Shown one piece after another: positions 53,438 through 64,000 of a stretch of 64,000 bases of DNA (position 1 is its first letter; each line of letters starts with the position of its first letter). The stretch is taken from assembly GCF_008642375.1 (NCBI RefSeq), contig NZ_CP029194.1, forward strand, positions 372,001-436,000, written 5' to 3'. The stretch is from Streptomyces venezuelae (GTDB taxonomy: Bacteria > Actinomycetota > Actinomycetes > Streptomycetales > Streptomycetaceae). The notes under the pieces are model-generated. The model searched no databases, had not been told where the DNA came from, and was given only the letters and a program-made list of their open reading frames with translations. Both the position numbers and the translations under genes were made by a program.

Positions 53438-54631
53438 ATGAGTGACGCGCCCCTGTCCCGCCCCTGCCCGGACTGCGCGAGCCCGGTCCGCGCGACGGAC
53501 CAGTCGTTCTGCGACAGCTGCGGGGCCTTCCTCCGCTGGGACGCCCCGACGACGGCGGCGCCGGACCCGACCTCCGACCGCGAGGAAGCGAACACCGCCC
53601 GACCGGAGGAGTCCCCGTCGCGCCCTGCCGAGCGCGGCACGGACGACGCGGTCGACACGGACGACACGGACGTCCGGGCCGCCGCCCGCTCGGAGGAGAC
53701 CACGACCCCCCTGCCCGCCGTGGCCCCGACTCCGGCCCCGGCGCCTGCCACGGCCCCGGACTCCGAGACGAGCCCGGCGTCCGACGACCGTTCGGACACC
53801 GCCGTACGGTCCCTCCTCGTCCCGGTACCGGGAAGCAGGCCCGAGGAGCCGGCCGTCGCCGCTCCGGTGCTCCCCGCGCGCCCCGAGGCCGCGCGGCCCG
53901 TGCCGAGGGCGGCCGAGGCGCCCGCGCCCGTCGAGGGCGGCACCCCCTGCCCGGCCTGCCGGCTGGCGAACACGCCGGGCCGCCACTTCTGCCGGCACTG
54001 CGCGACGCCCATGGTCCCCGAGCGGCTCTCCACGGCCGAGGGTCCGTACGCGGGCCGGCGGCCCGGGCTCACCCGGGACCGGGGCCGCCTGCTGGTGCGC
54101 GCACTGATCGCGACGGCGGTCGTCGCCGTGGTGGTGGGCGGTGTCGTCGGCGGCCCGCCCGCCGCCCGCGCGGTCCAGGACCACTTCGCGACCCGGGTCC
54201 CGGTGCACCCCGTCTCCTGGGTGGCCTCCCACTCCGCGCCGAAGCAGGACCCGAAGCTGGCGGGCGACGGATACTCCAACACCTGGTGGGGCACGGGCTA
54301 CGCGGGCGACTCGGCGGGTCAGTACCTGGAGGCCGGATTCGCCGAGCCGACCGATCTCCTGTCCGTGCTGATCACCCCCGGAAGCGCGAAGAACACCACG
54401 CAGGCGGACGGGCAGGCGACCCCGCGCACCTTCGACCTCATGGTCAAGGACGCCTCGGGCGAGACCCGCGTCTCGCACCACCTCATCAACGACGGCGGCA
54501 CCCAGCGCGTCGACCTGCGGGTGCGCGACGCCCTGTCGGTGCGCCTCGTGCTGCGCACCGCCTGGCGCGCCGACCCGCGCAAGCAGGTGGCCGTCGCGGA
54601 GCTGGAGTTCTTCGGCCGGTCCGTCTCCTGA
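53438..54631 (+). CDS. Zinc-ribbon / transmembrane / discoidin-like protein at the end of the eCIS operon (CisA-like candidate)
   Basis: A 397-aa protein. An N-terminal zinc ribbon (CPDC...CDSC, about residues 8-27) is followed by a disordered acidic/Pro region, a second zinc ribbon (CPAC...CRHC, about 170-190), one transmembrane helix (about 215-240, RALIATAVVAVVVGGVVGG), and a C-terminal discoidin/NADase-type glycan-binding-like domain (about 265-395, WWGTGYAGDSAGQYLEAGF). This bitopic plan agrees with what is described for CisA, the membrane protein that recruits the Streptomyces CIS to the membrane; orthology is inferred. GAAGGAG precedes ATG 53438. Confidence 0.75.
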   Translation: MSDAPLSRPCPDCASPVRATDQSFCDSCGAFLRWDAPTTAAPDPTSDREEANTARPEESPSRPAERGTDDAVDTDDTDVRAAARSEETTTPLPAVAPTPAPAPATAPDSETSPASDDRSDTAVRSLLVPVPGSRPEEPAVAAPVLPARPEAARPVPRAAEAPAPVEGGTPCPACRLANTPGRHFCRHCATPMVPERLSTAEGPYAGRRPGLTRDRGRLLVRALIATAVVAVVVGGVVGGPPAARAVQDHFATRVPVHPVSWVASHSAPKQDPKLAGDGYSNTWWGTGYAGDSAGQYLEAGFAEPTDLLSVLITPGSAKNTTQADGQATPRTFDLMVKDASGETRVSHHLINDGGTQRVDLRVRDALSVRLVLRTAWRADPRKQVAVAELEFFGRSVS

Positions 54632-54666
54632 TTCTGAGCCGAGGCATCAGGGGATGCGGTGGGGGC

Positions 54667-55045
54667 TCAGTACGAGCAGCCGCCGGTGGGGAGGGCGCCG
54701 GGCGACTGGGGGCTCGCTCCGTCGTAGAGGCCCGGGAGCACGGGCTGCGGGCACCACTTCACCCCGCCGAGGGGACCTCGAAATGCAGGTGGGGGCCGGT
54801 GGACTGCCCGGTGTTGCCCGACTCCCCGAGGTACTGGCCTGGCGTCACGGTCGCTCCGGCCGCCACGCCCCGCGAGTTCGCTCCCGTGCGGCAGCACGTA
54901 GGCGCACTGCCGGCCGACGCAGGTGGCCGTGTCCGTCGTGGCCGACTCCGTCGTGGGTCCAGCCGGTGCCGACCCGAGCAGTCCGCCGCCGCGGTGGTGG
55001 TGATCAAGGTGGACCTCACGATGCACCCCGCGGTGAGTGGCCTGA
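54667..55045 (-). pseudogene. Remnant of an M23-family (LytM) peptidase C terminus
   Basis: The minus strand encodes pieces of an M23 metallopeptidase in two alternating frames. CVGRQCAYVLPHGSELA lies in one frame, then GVAAGATVTPGQYLGESGNTGQSTGPHLHFEV with the GPHLHFE zinc motif in another, then GGVKWCPQPVLPGLYDG back in the first, ending GGCSY. At least two frameshifts break it. No N-terminal domain is seen. It follows the eCIS operon on the opposite strand. Confidence 0.65.
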
Positions 55046-55083
55046 CGCCACGCGCCGCGGGGCGTGCGGCGCGTGGCGTCAGG
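55041..55083. terminator. 18-bp hairpin terminator
   Basis: A perfect 18-bp inverted repeat (55041-55058 and 55066-55083) around a 7-nt loop, followed by TTGTGCC. One of the longest stems in the window. It lies beyond the M23 remnant and downstream of the PL5 lyase gene; 55084-55245 hold no gene I can support. Confidence 0.8.
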
Positions 55084-55245
55084 TTGTGCCGGACGGTCGG
55101 CGTGCCGACGGGTTCTCGGCGTGCCGACGCGTGCGAGGTTCTCCCCGGGTGGGGACCGCGCGCACGCGCCTTCCCCCATCCATTACATGCGCATGCCAAC
55201 CTGGCCGACGGACCGGCACAAGGAGACCCGTGGAAGGGCCTTGCC

Positions 55246-56469
55246 TCAGCGTGGGTTGGCCGCGTGGGTCAGGGTCCCCCAGGCGACGAAGAGGTTGTTC
55301 GTGCCCGCCGGGCGGTCGGCCTCGGTGAGCCGCTGCGTGTTCGTCATCGCGTACCCCATGCGGTGGTGCAGGGCGTTGAAGCCGACCTCGGTGACCGGTC
55401 CGAGGTGGTCGCGGAGGGTGCCGCCGCAGAGCCAGCCCGGGACCGGCTCGCCGAGTTCGTACCTGGCCTGCAGGCCGAGGGCGTGGCGCAGTCGGTCGGC
55501 GACCTCGGGGTAGAGGTCCTGGCCCTGGATGCGGCTCGTCTCGGCGATGTGCGAGATCGCGGCCAGGCCGTAGCCGGTGTGGGTGAGGTCGCGGCAGGTC
55601 TCCTGGGTGAGCCCGTCGACGAAGGTGGTCTGACCCTGCCAGTACCGGACGAGCTCGTCGCGGGTGTCGAGGCCGCTGCCGGGTGCCGCCTTGGGGAGGG
55701 CGCCGTCGCTCGTGAGGTAGATGTACGCGGGGACCCTGCCTCGGAACTTGGCCACGGCCTTGTCGTAGGCGGCGCGGTCCTCGAGGAAGACGGCGATGCC
55801 GATCGCCGCCTCGGTCATGCTGAGCTCCCAGTTGCCGTTGGAGTGGGAGCCGTTGGTCACCTCGGGGAGGTAGACCGTGCGCAGCATCGTCTTGAAGCGG
55901 TCGACGCGGGCCTGCGGCCAGGCGGTGGAGGTGTAGCGGATGATCTCGGCGGCGCGCGGCCAGGAGGAGCCCGCCCAGCCGGTCTGCAGCGGCGCGTTGG
56001 AGTTGGTGTGGTCCGTGATCACGGCGGACCAGGCGTCCATGATCTCGATCGCCTTCTGGGCGTACCGGCCGTCGCGCGTGATGTACCAGGCGAGGGAGAG
56101 CGTGTACGCGGCGATGGCGTCCTCGCGCTCGTCGGTGCAGCCGAGGTTCGGGTTCGAGTACGAGCCGCACTCCACCACCGAGCGGGGCTTGGGGACGCGG
56201 GACAGCGAGGCGTACTTGCTCGCCATCATCTGGTCGAAGGCACCCTTCCAGGGCTGCGCCCCGGCGTCGACCTTCTCCCGGGTGAAGTCGAGCTGCCCCC
56301 GGGAGACCAGGACGCCGGGGTGGACGAAGGTCGCGGGGGCCGCCTCGGCGCGGCCGCCGGCGGGCCCGGCGAGCAGCGTGGCGAGGAGGGTGACGAGGAG
56401 CAGGGGTGCGGCGTACAGCGAACGCCTTCGGATGCGTGCCGTGCGGGATGCATCGCGCCATCTGGGCAA
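55246..56469 (-). CDS. Secreted PL5-type alginate lyase-family protein
   Basis: A 407-aa preprotein with a twin-Arg-like basic N terminus (RIRRRSL) and signal peptide ending about residue 43 (GRAEAA). The mature part is an alpha/alpha toroid of the alginate-lyase family: VHPGVLVSRGQLDF, LSLAWYITRDGRYAQKAIEIMDAW, TGWAGSSWPRAAEIIR, NGNWELSMTEAAIGIAVFL. Family enzymes cleave polyuronates by beta-elimination, though many actinobacterial members may act on other polymers. The start is TTG 56469 with AAGGGG seven bases before. The promoter (56521-56549) carries a DasR-like box. Confidence 0.85.
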   Translation of the reverse strand: MPRWRDASRTARIRRRSLYAAPLLLVTLLATLLAGPAGGRAEAAPATFVHPGVLVSRGQLDFTREKVDAGAQPWKGAFDQMMASKYASLSRVPKPRSVVECGSYSNPNLGCTDEREDAIAAYTLSLAWYITRDGRYAQKAIEIMDAWSAVITDHTNSNAPLQTGWAGSSWPRAAEIIRYTSTAWPQARVDRFKTMLRTVYLPEVTNGSHSNGNWELSMTEAAIGIAVFLEDRAAYDKAVAKFRGRVPAYIYLTSDGALPKAAPGSGLDTRDELVRYWQGQTTFVDGLTQETCRDLTHTGYGLAAISHIAETSRIQGQDLYPEVADRLRHALGLQARYELGEPVPGWLCGGTLRDHLGPVTEVGFNALHHRMGYAMTNTQRLTEADRPAGTNNLFVAWGTLTHAANPR

Positions 56470-56520
56470 GGAGTTACCCCTTCTTCATGTATGTGAACGG
56501 GGGACGGCCGTCGAGTCGGG

Positions 56521-56549
56521 AACCTAAAGGTCTGAACCAGTGCCGTCAA
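56521..56549 (-). promoter_or_regulatory. PL5 lyase promoter with DasR-like box
   Basis: On the minus strand, -35 TTGACG (56549-56544), 17-bp spacer, -10 TAGGTT (56526-56521). The spacer contains ACTGGTTCAGACCT, close to the DasR dre (ACTGGTCTAGACCAGT). The same architecture is seen at the chitinase promoter, suggesting joint control. Confidence 0.65.
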
Positions 56550-56763
56550 GCTTTGTGGTTCAGCGAATACCGACCGAGGATCGATCGATCCGGTGCTGTC
56601 GAGAATCCCCAAGGAAGCCCAGAAGTTTACGTACGTGAACACAGGTGTACCCACCCCCGCTACCGGCCATGGGACTCGCCCCGGCGGCCCGAGTCGTTTC
56701 TCGAGGTCCGCACGCCGTACGATCTTCCGCGTTGCCACTCACACCGTCCGAAGGAGATCTCCC

Positions 56764-57264
56764 ATGGCCCAGGTCACGCTGAAGGGCAGCCCCGTACAGG
56801 TCAACGGCGCCCTGCCGCCCCTCGGGAGCCAGGCTCCCGACTTCACGCTCGTCGCCGAGGGTCTGGCCGACAAGTCGCTGAAGGACTTCGCGGGCCAGCG
56901 CAAGATCCTCAACATCTTCCCGAGCGTCGACACCCCCACGTGCGCCTCCTCCGTCCGCGCCTTCAACGAGAAGGCCGGCCAGCTGGACAACACCGTGGTG
57001 CTCTGCATCTCCGCCGACCTGCCTTTCGCCCAGGCCCGCTTCTGCGGCGCCGAGGGCCTGGAGAACGTCAAGAACCTCTCGACGCTCCGCGGCCGTGAGT
57101 TCCACACCAACTACGGCGTGGAGATCGCGGACGGCCCGCTGGCCGGCCTGACCGCGCGCGCCGTCGTCGTCCTCGACGAGAACGACACCGTCCTGCACGC
57201 GCAGCTCGTGGGCGAGATCGCCGACGAGCCCGTCTACGACGAGGCCCTCTCGGTCCTCAAGTAG
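56764..57264 (+). CDS. tpx: Thiol peroxidase (Tpx)
   Basis: A 166-aa atypical 2-Cys peroxiredoxin. The peroxidatic cysteine is Cys60 in [16 protein letters not shown], with Thr57; the resolving cysteine is Cys94 in ARFCGAEGL. It reduces H2O2 and alkyl peroxides using thioredoxin. ATG 56764 follows GAAGGAG. A 20-bp hairpin terminator lies 10 bp downstream. The gene is convergent with the Fur gene of the katG locus, giving a small peroxide-defence island. Confidence 0.95.
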   Translation: MAQVTLKGSPVQVNGALPPLGSQAPDFTLVAEGLADKSLKDFAGQRKILNIFPSVDTPTCASSVRAFNEKAGQLDNTVVLCISADLPFAQARFCGAEGLENVKNLSTLRGREFHTNYGVEIADGPLAGLTARAVVVLDENDTVLHAQLVGEIADEPVYDEALSVLK

Positions 57265-57274
57265 TCCCCGAACA

Positions 57275-57317
57275 CAGAGGAGCCCCTCCGCCGGACACCG
57301 GCGGAGGGGCTCCTCTG
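57275..57317. terminator. 20-bp triloop hairpin between tpx and the Fur gene
   Basis: A perfect 20-bp stem (57275-57294 with 57298-57317) around a 3-nt ACA loop. It lies between convergent genes and can end both transcripts. Confidence 0.92.
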
Positions 57318-57349
57318 CGTCTACCGTCGCCTTTCGTCGCACCAGGGCG

Positions 57350-60180
<2,831 letters not shown>

Positions 60181-60204
60181 TCCCCGTCGCGTGATCCTGT
60201 CGGT

Positions 60205-60240
60205 GTGTCCCGCAGGCCGGTCCGTCGGCCTGCGGGACGC
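60205..60240. terminator. Hairpin after katG
   Basis: A stem of 13 perfect pairs plus a wobble and one more (about 60205-60219 with 60226-60240), 6-nt loop. It lies between convergent katG and the permease gene. Confidence 0.85.
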
Positions 60241-60264
60241 ACCGTACCGGCGTACCGCTCTCGT

Positions 60265-61458
60265 TCAGCTCGCGTTCAGCGCCACCGTCGGGTGCAGCCG
60301 GGAGGCGCGGATCGCCGGGTACAGGCCCGCGATCACACCGATCAGGAGCGTCGCCGCCAGGCCGCCCGCGAGCGACCAGGGCGGGACCACCGCCGTCCAG
60401 CCCTGGACCCGGGCGAAGGCGTACGTCGCCGCCGCCCCCAGGAGCGCGCCCGTCGCGCCGCCCAGGGCGGACAGGAGCAGTGACTCGGTCAGGAACTGGA
60501 GCCGGATCGCGTTGCGGGTCGCGCCCAGCGAGCGCCGCAGGCCGATCTCCTGGCGGCGCTCCAGGACGGAGACGACCATGGTGTTGGCGACCCCCACGCC
60601 CCCGACGAGCAGGGCCACCGCTCCGAGGCCGAGCATCAGGGTCGTCAGGCCCTCGTCGGTCGCGGCCTTGGCGGCCAGCGCCTCCGAGGGACGGGAGACC
60701 TTGACTCCGCCCTCGTCGCCGGGGCTGATGGTGCGGGCCAGGACCGCCCGTACCTCCTCCACCGAGGCGTCCGTGGAACGCTCGAAGACGGTCGAGGGGT
60801 GACCGTCGAAGCCGAAGTGGCGCTCGGCTGCGGGGAATCCGACGAGGGCGACCCGGTCCAGGGTGGGGACCAGTTCGAGCGGCGCGAGGATGCCGACGAC
60901 GACCACCCGCGTGTCGTTCATCATGATCGTCTCGCCGGTACGGGTGATGCCGAGGCGGTCCGCGGCCACCGCGCCCAGGACCGTCACCGGGAGCCGTTCA
61001 CGGGCCCGGTCCAGCCACACGCCCTCCGCCACCTCGCCGCCGAGCGCGGACAGCAGGTCGATGCCCGCGGCCTGCGTGGTGACGCCCGCGGTCCGTTCCT
61101 CGGGGACCACGTCGCTGCGACGGACGCGGGCGTCGACGTCGCCGGTGGCCGTGGCGTGCTGCACGGGTCCGATGCGTTCGACCATCGCGACGGCGTTCCT
61201 GGGCAGCTTGGTCTCCTGTCCCAGGGCGTCCTTGCCCGCCTCGGCGGTGAGGAGGTTGGTGCCCAGGCGGTCGAGCCGGGCCATGAGGTCCGCGCGGCTC
61301 GACTCGGACAGGCCGACGACCGCGACCATGGTCGCGATGCCGATGGCGATGCCGAGCGCCGAGAGCACCACGCGCGCGCGACGCGCGCGCAGGCCGACCG
61401 CGCCGACCCGCAGGACGTCGCGCGGAGCGAGGCGGGAGGGCCTGAGGTCACGCTTCAT
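60265..61458 (-). CDS. MacB/FtsX-type ABC transporter permease
   Basis: A 397-aa permease: one N-terminal helix (about 22-43, [24 protein letters not shown]), an extracytoplasmic MacB-PCD domain, and three C-terminal helices with [39 protein letters not shown]. Coupled to the ATPase (ATGA). With the ATPase and adaptor it forms a MacAB-like tripartite efflux or lipoprotein-type export complex adapted to a Gram-positive envelope. The N-terminal coding region contains an alternating CG run (61371-61390). Confidence 0.88.
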   Translation of the reverse strand: MKRDLRPSRLAPRDVLRVGAVGLRARRARVVLSALGIAIGIATMVAVVGLSESSRADLMARLDRLGTNLLTAEAGKDALGQETKLPRNAVAMVERIGPVQHATATGDVDARVRRSDVVPEERTAGVTTQAAGIDLLSALGGEVAEGVWLDRARERLPVTVLGAVAADRLGITRTGETIMMNDTRVVVVGILAPLELVPTLDRVALVGFPAAERHFGFDGHPSTVFERSTDASVEEVRAVLARTISPGDEGGVKVSRPSEALAAKAATDEGLTTLMLGLGAVALLVGGVGVANTMVVSVLERRQEIGLRRSLGATRNAIRLQFLTESLLLSALGGATGALLGAAATYAFARVQGWTAVVPPWSLAGGLAATLLIGVIAGLYPAIRASRLHPTVALNAS

Positions 61459-62153
61459 GAACCCGCCCCCGCTCCCCCGCGGGTGTCCGAGACGATCCCG
61501 CCGTCCTTGAACCGCACCCGCCGCGGCAGCGAGCCCGCGATCTCGTTGTCGTGGGTGATCACGCAGATCGTGGTGCCCGCCGCGTTCAGCTCGTGCAGGA
61601 GCTCCATGACGATCTCGCCGGACGCGCTGTCCAGCGCCCCGGTCGGTTCGTCCGCGAGCAGCAGCCGGGGCTCCTTCACCAGGGCGCGGGCGATGGCCAC
61701 GCGCTGCTTCTCGCCACCGGAGAGCTCGTTCGGCGTGTGGGAGCCGCGGTGGTCGAGCCGTACCCGGGCGAGCGCTTCACGCGCGCGCGTGCGCCGTTCC
61801 TTCAGCGGTACGCCCGCGTACAGCAGCCCGTCGGCGACGTTGTCGACCGCGTCGCGGCCCGCCGCCAGGTGGAACTGCTGGAACACGAAGCCGATGTGCC
61901 GGGCGCGCAGGGCGGAGAGCCGGGAGTCGGAGAGCGCGGACACGTCGTACCCGGCGACGCGGACGGTGCCCGTGGTCGGCTTGTCGAGGGTGCCCATGAC
62001 GTTGAGCATCGTTGACTTGCCGGAGCCGGACGGGCCGACGACGGCGAGGAGTTCACCCTCGTCGACGGTGAGGTTCACCGCGCGCAGGGCGTGGACGCCG
62101 CCGGGGTACGCCTTGCCGGCGTCCCGCAGTTCGATGACCGGGGCCGGTGTCAT
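61455..62153 (-). CDS. MacB-type ABC transporter ATP-binding protein
   Basis: A 232-aa ABC ATPase: Walker [10 protein letters not shown] (about residues 40-48), Q-loop [11 protein letters not shown], signature LSGGEKQRV, Walker [13 protein letters not shown], switch His in VITHDNEI. Start at ATG 62153, which overlaps the adaptor stop. It energises the adjacent permease. Confidence 0.93.
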   Translation of the reverse strand: MTPAPVIELRDAGKAYPGGVHALRAVNLTVDEGELLAVVGPSGSGKSTMLNVMGTLDKPTTGTVRVAGYDVSALSDSRLSALRARHIGFVFQQFHLAAGRDAVDNVADGLLYAGVPLKERRTRAREALARVRLDHRGSHTPNELSGGEKQRVAIARALVKEPRLLLADEPTGALDSASGEIVMELLHELNAAGTTICVITHDNEIAGSLPRRVRFKDGGIVSDTRGGAGAGS

Positions 62154-63229
62154 GAGACCGCCACCCCGACCTGCAGGCCTTCGCTCAGGTCCGGGCCGCT
62201 GACCTCGATGCGTCCGTCGGCGGTCATGCCCGTCTCGACGCGTACGGTCGTCGATCCGGTCCCCCGGACGATCTGGAGGCCGTAGCCGCCGTTCTCGCCG
62301 CGCAGAGCGAGGACCGCCTCGACGGGGACCGTGAGGACGCCCCTGCGCGCCTCGCTGACGAACTTCACGCTCGCGGACGCCTTGGCGTCCTCGCCGCTCG
62401 CGGTGTTCGCCCCGCCGTCCAGGACGACCTCGACCGTGATGCCGTCCTGGGCGCCCCCGCCGCCGTCGGGTGCGGCGCCCTCGGGGCGTACGGTCCCGTC
62501 GACCCGCCCGGCCACGGTCTTCCCGCTCGGCAGGGTGACCTCGACCTTGGTGCCGCGCGAGGTGAGCGCCCCGTCGGACTGGTCCAGTCGGGCCCGTACG
62601 ACGGGCCGGGTGGAGGCGACGGTCAGGACGGCGCCGTTCGGGGCGACCTGGTCGGCGAGGGCCGCGTCGGCGGAGACCACCCTGATCTTGCCGGGCTGGA
62701 AGACGACGTCGCCCTTGCCGACCCGTCCGGTCGGTTCGCGGTTCAGGGACTTCTGCCACTGCTTGACGGCGGCCTCGGTGTCCTTGCCGTACCGCGTGTC
62801 GACGTACAGGTGCGCTCCCCAGCCCAGTTCGCGGAGGTTGCGTTCCAGTTGGAGGACGTCGCTGCCCCGGTCGCCCGGCTTCATCTCGCGGAACATGGGG
62901 ACGGGCCCGTAGAGCAGGGTGACGGGCTTGTCGTTCAGCTCGTACAGGGCCTCTCCCCGGGTCAGCGTCCTCCCTTCCGGGGCGGCGACGGTGACCGTGC
63001 CCTCGACGGCGGACTTGACGACGCGGCGCTGGGCGAAGTCGAGCGTGCCGTCGACCGTCTTGGAGCGTACGAGGTCGGTGCGGACGACGGTCGCGGTGGC
63101 GGGCGGCAGGTCGCCGCCCTTGCCGGTCGCGTCGGCCTGCCCGCCGCCGTCGAGGAGGAGGACGCCCCCGGTGACCGCGGCGGCGACGGTCGTCGCGCCG
63201 AGCACGAGAAGGGCCGAGCGGCGCCTCAC
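62150..63229 (-). CDS. Efflux periplasmic-adaptor-like (MacA-type) protein with a peptidoglycan-binding domain
   Basis: A 359-aa membrane-fusion-type protein: N-terminal signal anchor (about 6-26, [20 protein letters not shown]), lipoyl/barrel segments ([41 protein letters not shown]), and inside it a peptidoglycan-binding_1 module ([18 protein letters not shown]). Gram-positive MacA-like proteins of this kind are found with MacB-type ABC modules. GTG start at 63229 overlaps the lipoprotein stop (GTGA). Confidence 0.85.
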   Translation of the reverse strand: MRRRSALLVLGATTVAAAVTGGVLLLDGGGQADATGKGGDLPPATATVVRTDLVRSKTVDGTLDFAQRRVVKSAVEGTVTVAAPEGRTLTRGEALYELNDKPVTLLYGPVPMFREMKPGDRGSDVLQLERNLRELGWGAHLYVDTRYGKDTEAAVKQWQKSLNREPTGRVGKGDVVFQPGKIRVVSADAALADQVAPNGAVLTVASTRPVVRARLDQSDGALTSRGTKVEVTLPSGKTVAGRVDGTVRPEGAAPDGGGGAQDGITVEVVLDGGANTASGEDAKASASVKFVSEARRGVLTVPVEAVLALRGENGGYGLQIVRGTGSTTVRVETGMTADGRIEVSGPDLSEGLQVGVAVS

Positions 63230-63912
63230 TGCATGCCGTCCAGACCGTCGAGCAGCGTCGTCCGGCACGCCTCGCGGGCCTGCTTGTACGCCGGCGAGTT
63301 CGTGTCGATGACCGGCGAGGCCGGGTTCGGGTCGCCGCCCGGCTGGGCGTTGCCGCCGCTCATGGTCGGGTTGGTGAAGCGGGAGACGCCGTTGTCCCGC
63401 ATGCACTTGGCGTGCGCGAGCATCGACTCGTAGTCCTTCTGCTGGTCGCGCTTGGGCTCGGCCAGCATGGCCCGCTGGAGTTCGGGGGCGCAGACGCCGT
63501 TCCTGCCGCCCTTGGCGGCCTCGTTCTGGCCGGGCCGGGAGGAGATCTCCTCGATCTTCGTCCAGTCGAGGTGCCCGCTGAGCTTCGGGTCCGGGTAGTC
63601 CTTGTAGCCGCCCTTGACACGCATGCACTGGACGTACTTCAGCTGGGCGTCGTAGAAGGCGCTCTTCCCGGCGGGCGCGGCGCTCGGGGCGCCGGCGTCG
63701 CCGCCGCCGCCGTCGCTTCCGTCGTCGCTGCCGCCGCCCGGGCGCGAGGCCGACGGGGTGTCCGGCACGGAGGCGATCTCGTCGCTCTTCGCCGTACCAC
63801 CGGCGCTGTCGGCACCGGCGCCGCAGGCCGCCGAGAGGACGAGGACGGGAAGCGCGGCGAGCACGGTGAGGCGCAGCCGGCCGGTGGCACGGGAGGTCGT
63901 GGTGGGGTTCAT
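63226..63912 (-). CDS. Putative lipoprotein of the ABC efflux operon
   Basis: A 228-aa predicted lipoprotein: basic start, hydrophobic segment [14 protein letters not shown] and lipobox LSAAC (Cys at about residue 29). A Gly/Ser-rich linker follows, then a globular part with four cysteines ([37 protein letters not shown]), possibly two disulfides. ATG 63912 has GAGGA eight bases upstream. First gene seen of the coupled operon lipoprotein-adaptor-ATPase-permease. The remaining 88 bp to the window edge contain no other gene I can support. Confidence 0.8.
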   Translation of the reverse strand: MNPTTTSRATGRLRLTVLAALPVLVLSAACGAGADSAGGTAKSDEIASVPDTPSASRPGGGSDDGSDGGGGDAGAPSAAPAGKSAFYDAQLKYVQCMRVKGGYKDYPDPKLSGHLDWTKIEEISSRPGQNEAAKGGRNGVCAPELQRAMLAEPKRDQQKDYESMLAHAKCMRDNGVSRFTNPTMSGGNAQPGGDPNPASPVIDTNSPAYKQAREACRTTLLDGLDGMQ

Positions 63913-64000
63913 GGGCTCCATCCTCGCCAGGCCACGTGATGACCTGTCCATGGCCACATGATGAGAACGTAACAATGCCCCCGACCTGCGCATCCGCTCC

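Noticed and set aside
61371..61390. Alternating CG run (possible Z-DNA element)
   Set aside because: It encodes Arg/Ala-rich residues in the first helix region of the permease and is explained by codon bias; nothing else marks it as regulatory.

Overview
The window is about 72% GC, with a gene style typical of Streptomyces: GTG/TTG starts, 4-bp stop/start overlaps, a KatG/Fur pair, a rifampin monooxygenase with a rifamycin-associated element, and a chromosomal contractile injection system. All assignments come from reading the translated sequence and recalling families; no database search was run.

Layout. (1) 1-9280: a steroid C/D-ring (HIP) catabolic locus. A leftward operon fadE30-ipdF-kstR2-fadA6 diverges from a rightward operon crotonase-fadE31-fadE32-MHS transporter-acyl-CoA dehydrogenase. 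A near-consensus KstR2 operator lies between them. The layout recalls the KstR2 regulon of Mycobacterium tuberculosis, but the transporter has lost an internal block. (2) 9291-16977: an MFS exporter, a secreted GH18 chitinase with a DasR-type promoter, HutD-family, YihY, SHOCT, SpoIIE-phosphatase and DUF5701 proteins. (3) 16994-20561: a translationally coupled operon hmaS-hmo-hpgT for 4-hydroxyphenylglycine, with no NRPS in the window. (4) 20839-26049: an amidase, a P-loop protein whose stop codon lies in a 17-bp tandem array, and a deletion scar joining 5'-truncated remnants of an old-yellow-enzyme gene and an AfsR-like regulator. (5) 26153-34672: an ECF sigma factor with a CU044_5270-type partner, a saccharopine-dehydrogenase-like gene with a divergent TetR, a DHA2 exporter with its TetR, and a diverged NAD+ DNA ligase. 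(6) 34763-36324: hairpin, rifamycin-associated element and rifampin monooxygenase. (7) 36613-54631: an extracellular-type contractile injection system (eCIS/CIS) of the Streptomyces kind: LuxR regulator, cap protein, AAA ATPase, opposing membrane protein, sheath, tube, small assembly proteins, a long disordered VQR-repeat protein, second tube, LysM baseplate protein, spike, gp25, gpJ, gpI, and a zinc-ribbon/TM/discoidin membrane protein. (8) 54667-64000: an M23 peptidase remnant, a PL5 alginate-lyase-family enzyme with a DasR-like promoter, tpx, a Fur repressor divergent from katG, and a four-gene coupled lipoprotein/adaptor/ABC efflux operon.

Main points of interest: the Actinobacteria-type HIP regulon in a Streptomyces with a decayed transporter; the orphan hydroxyphenylglycine cassette; the eCIS with a 14-bp inverted repeat in its internal divergent promoter and a 13-fold VQR motif in its disordered protein; a shared promoter architecture carrying DasR-like boxes in front of a chitinase and a PL5 lyase; and two unrelated genes whose stop codons sit inside short tandem repeats.
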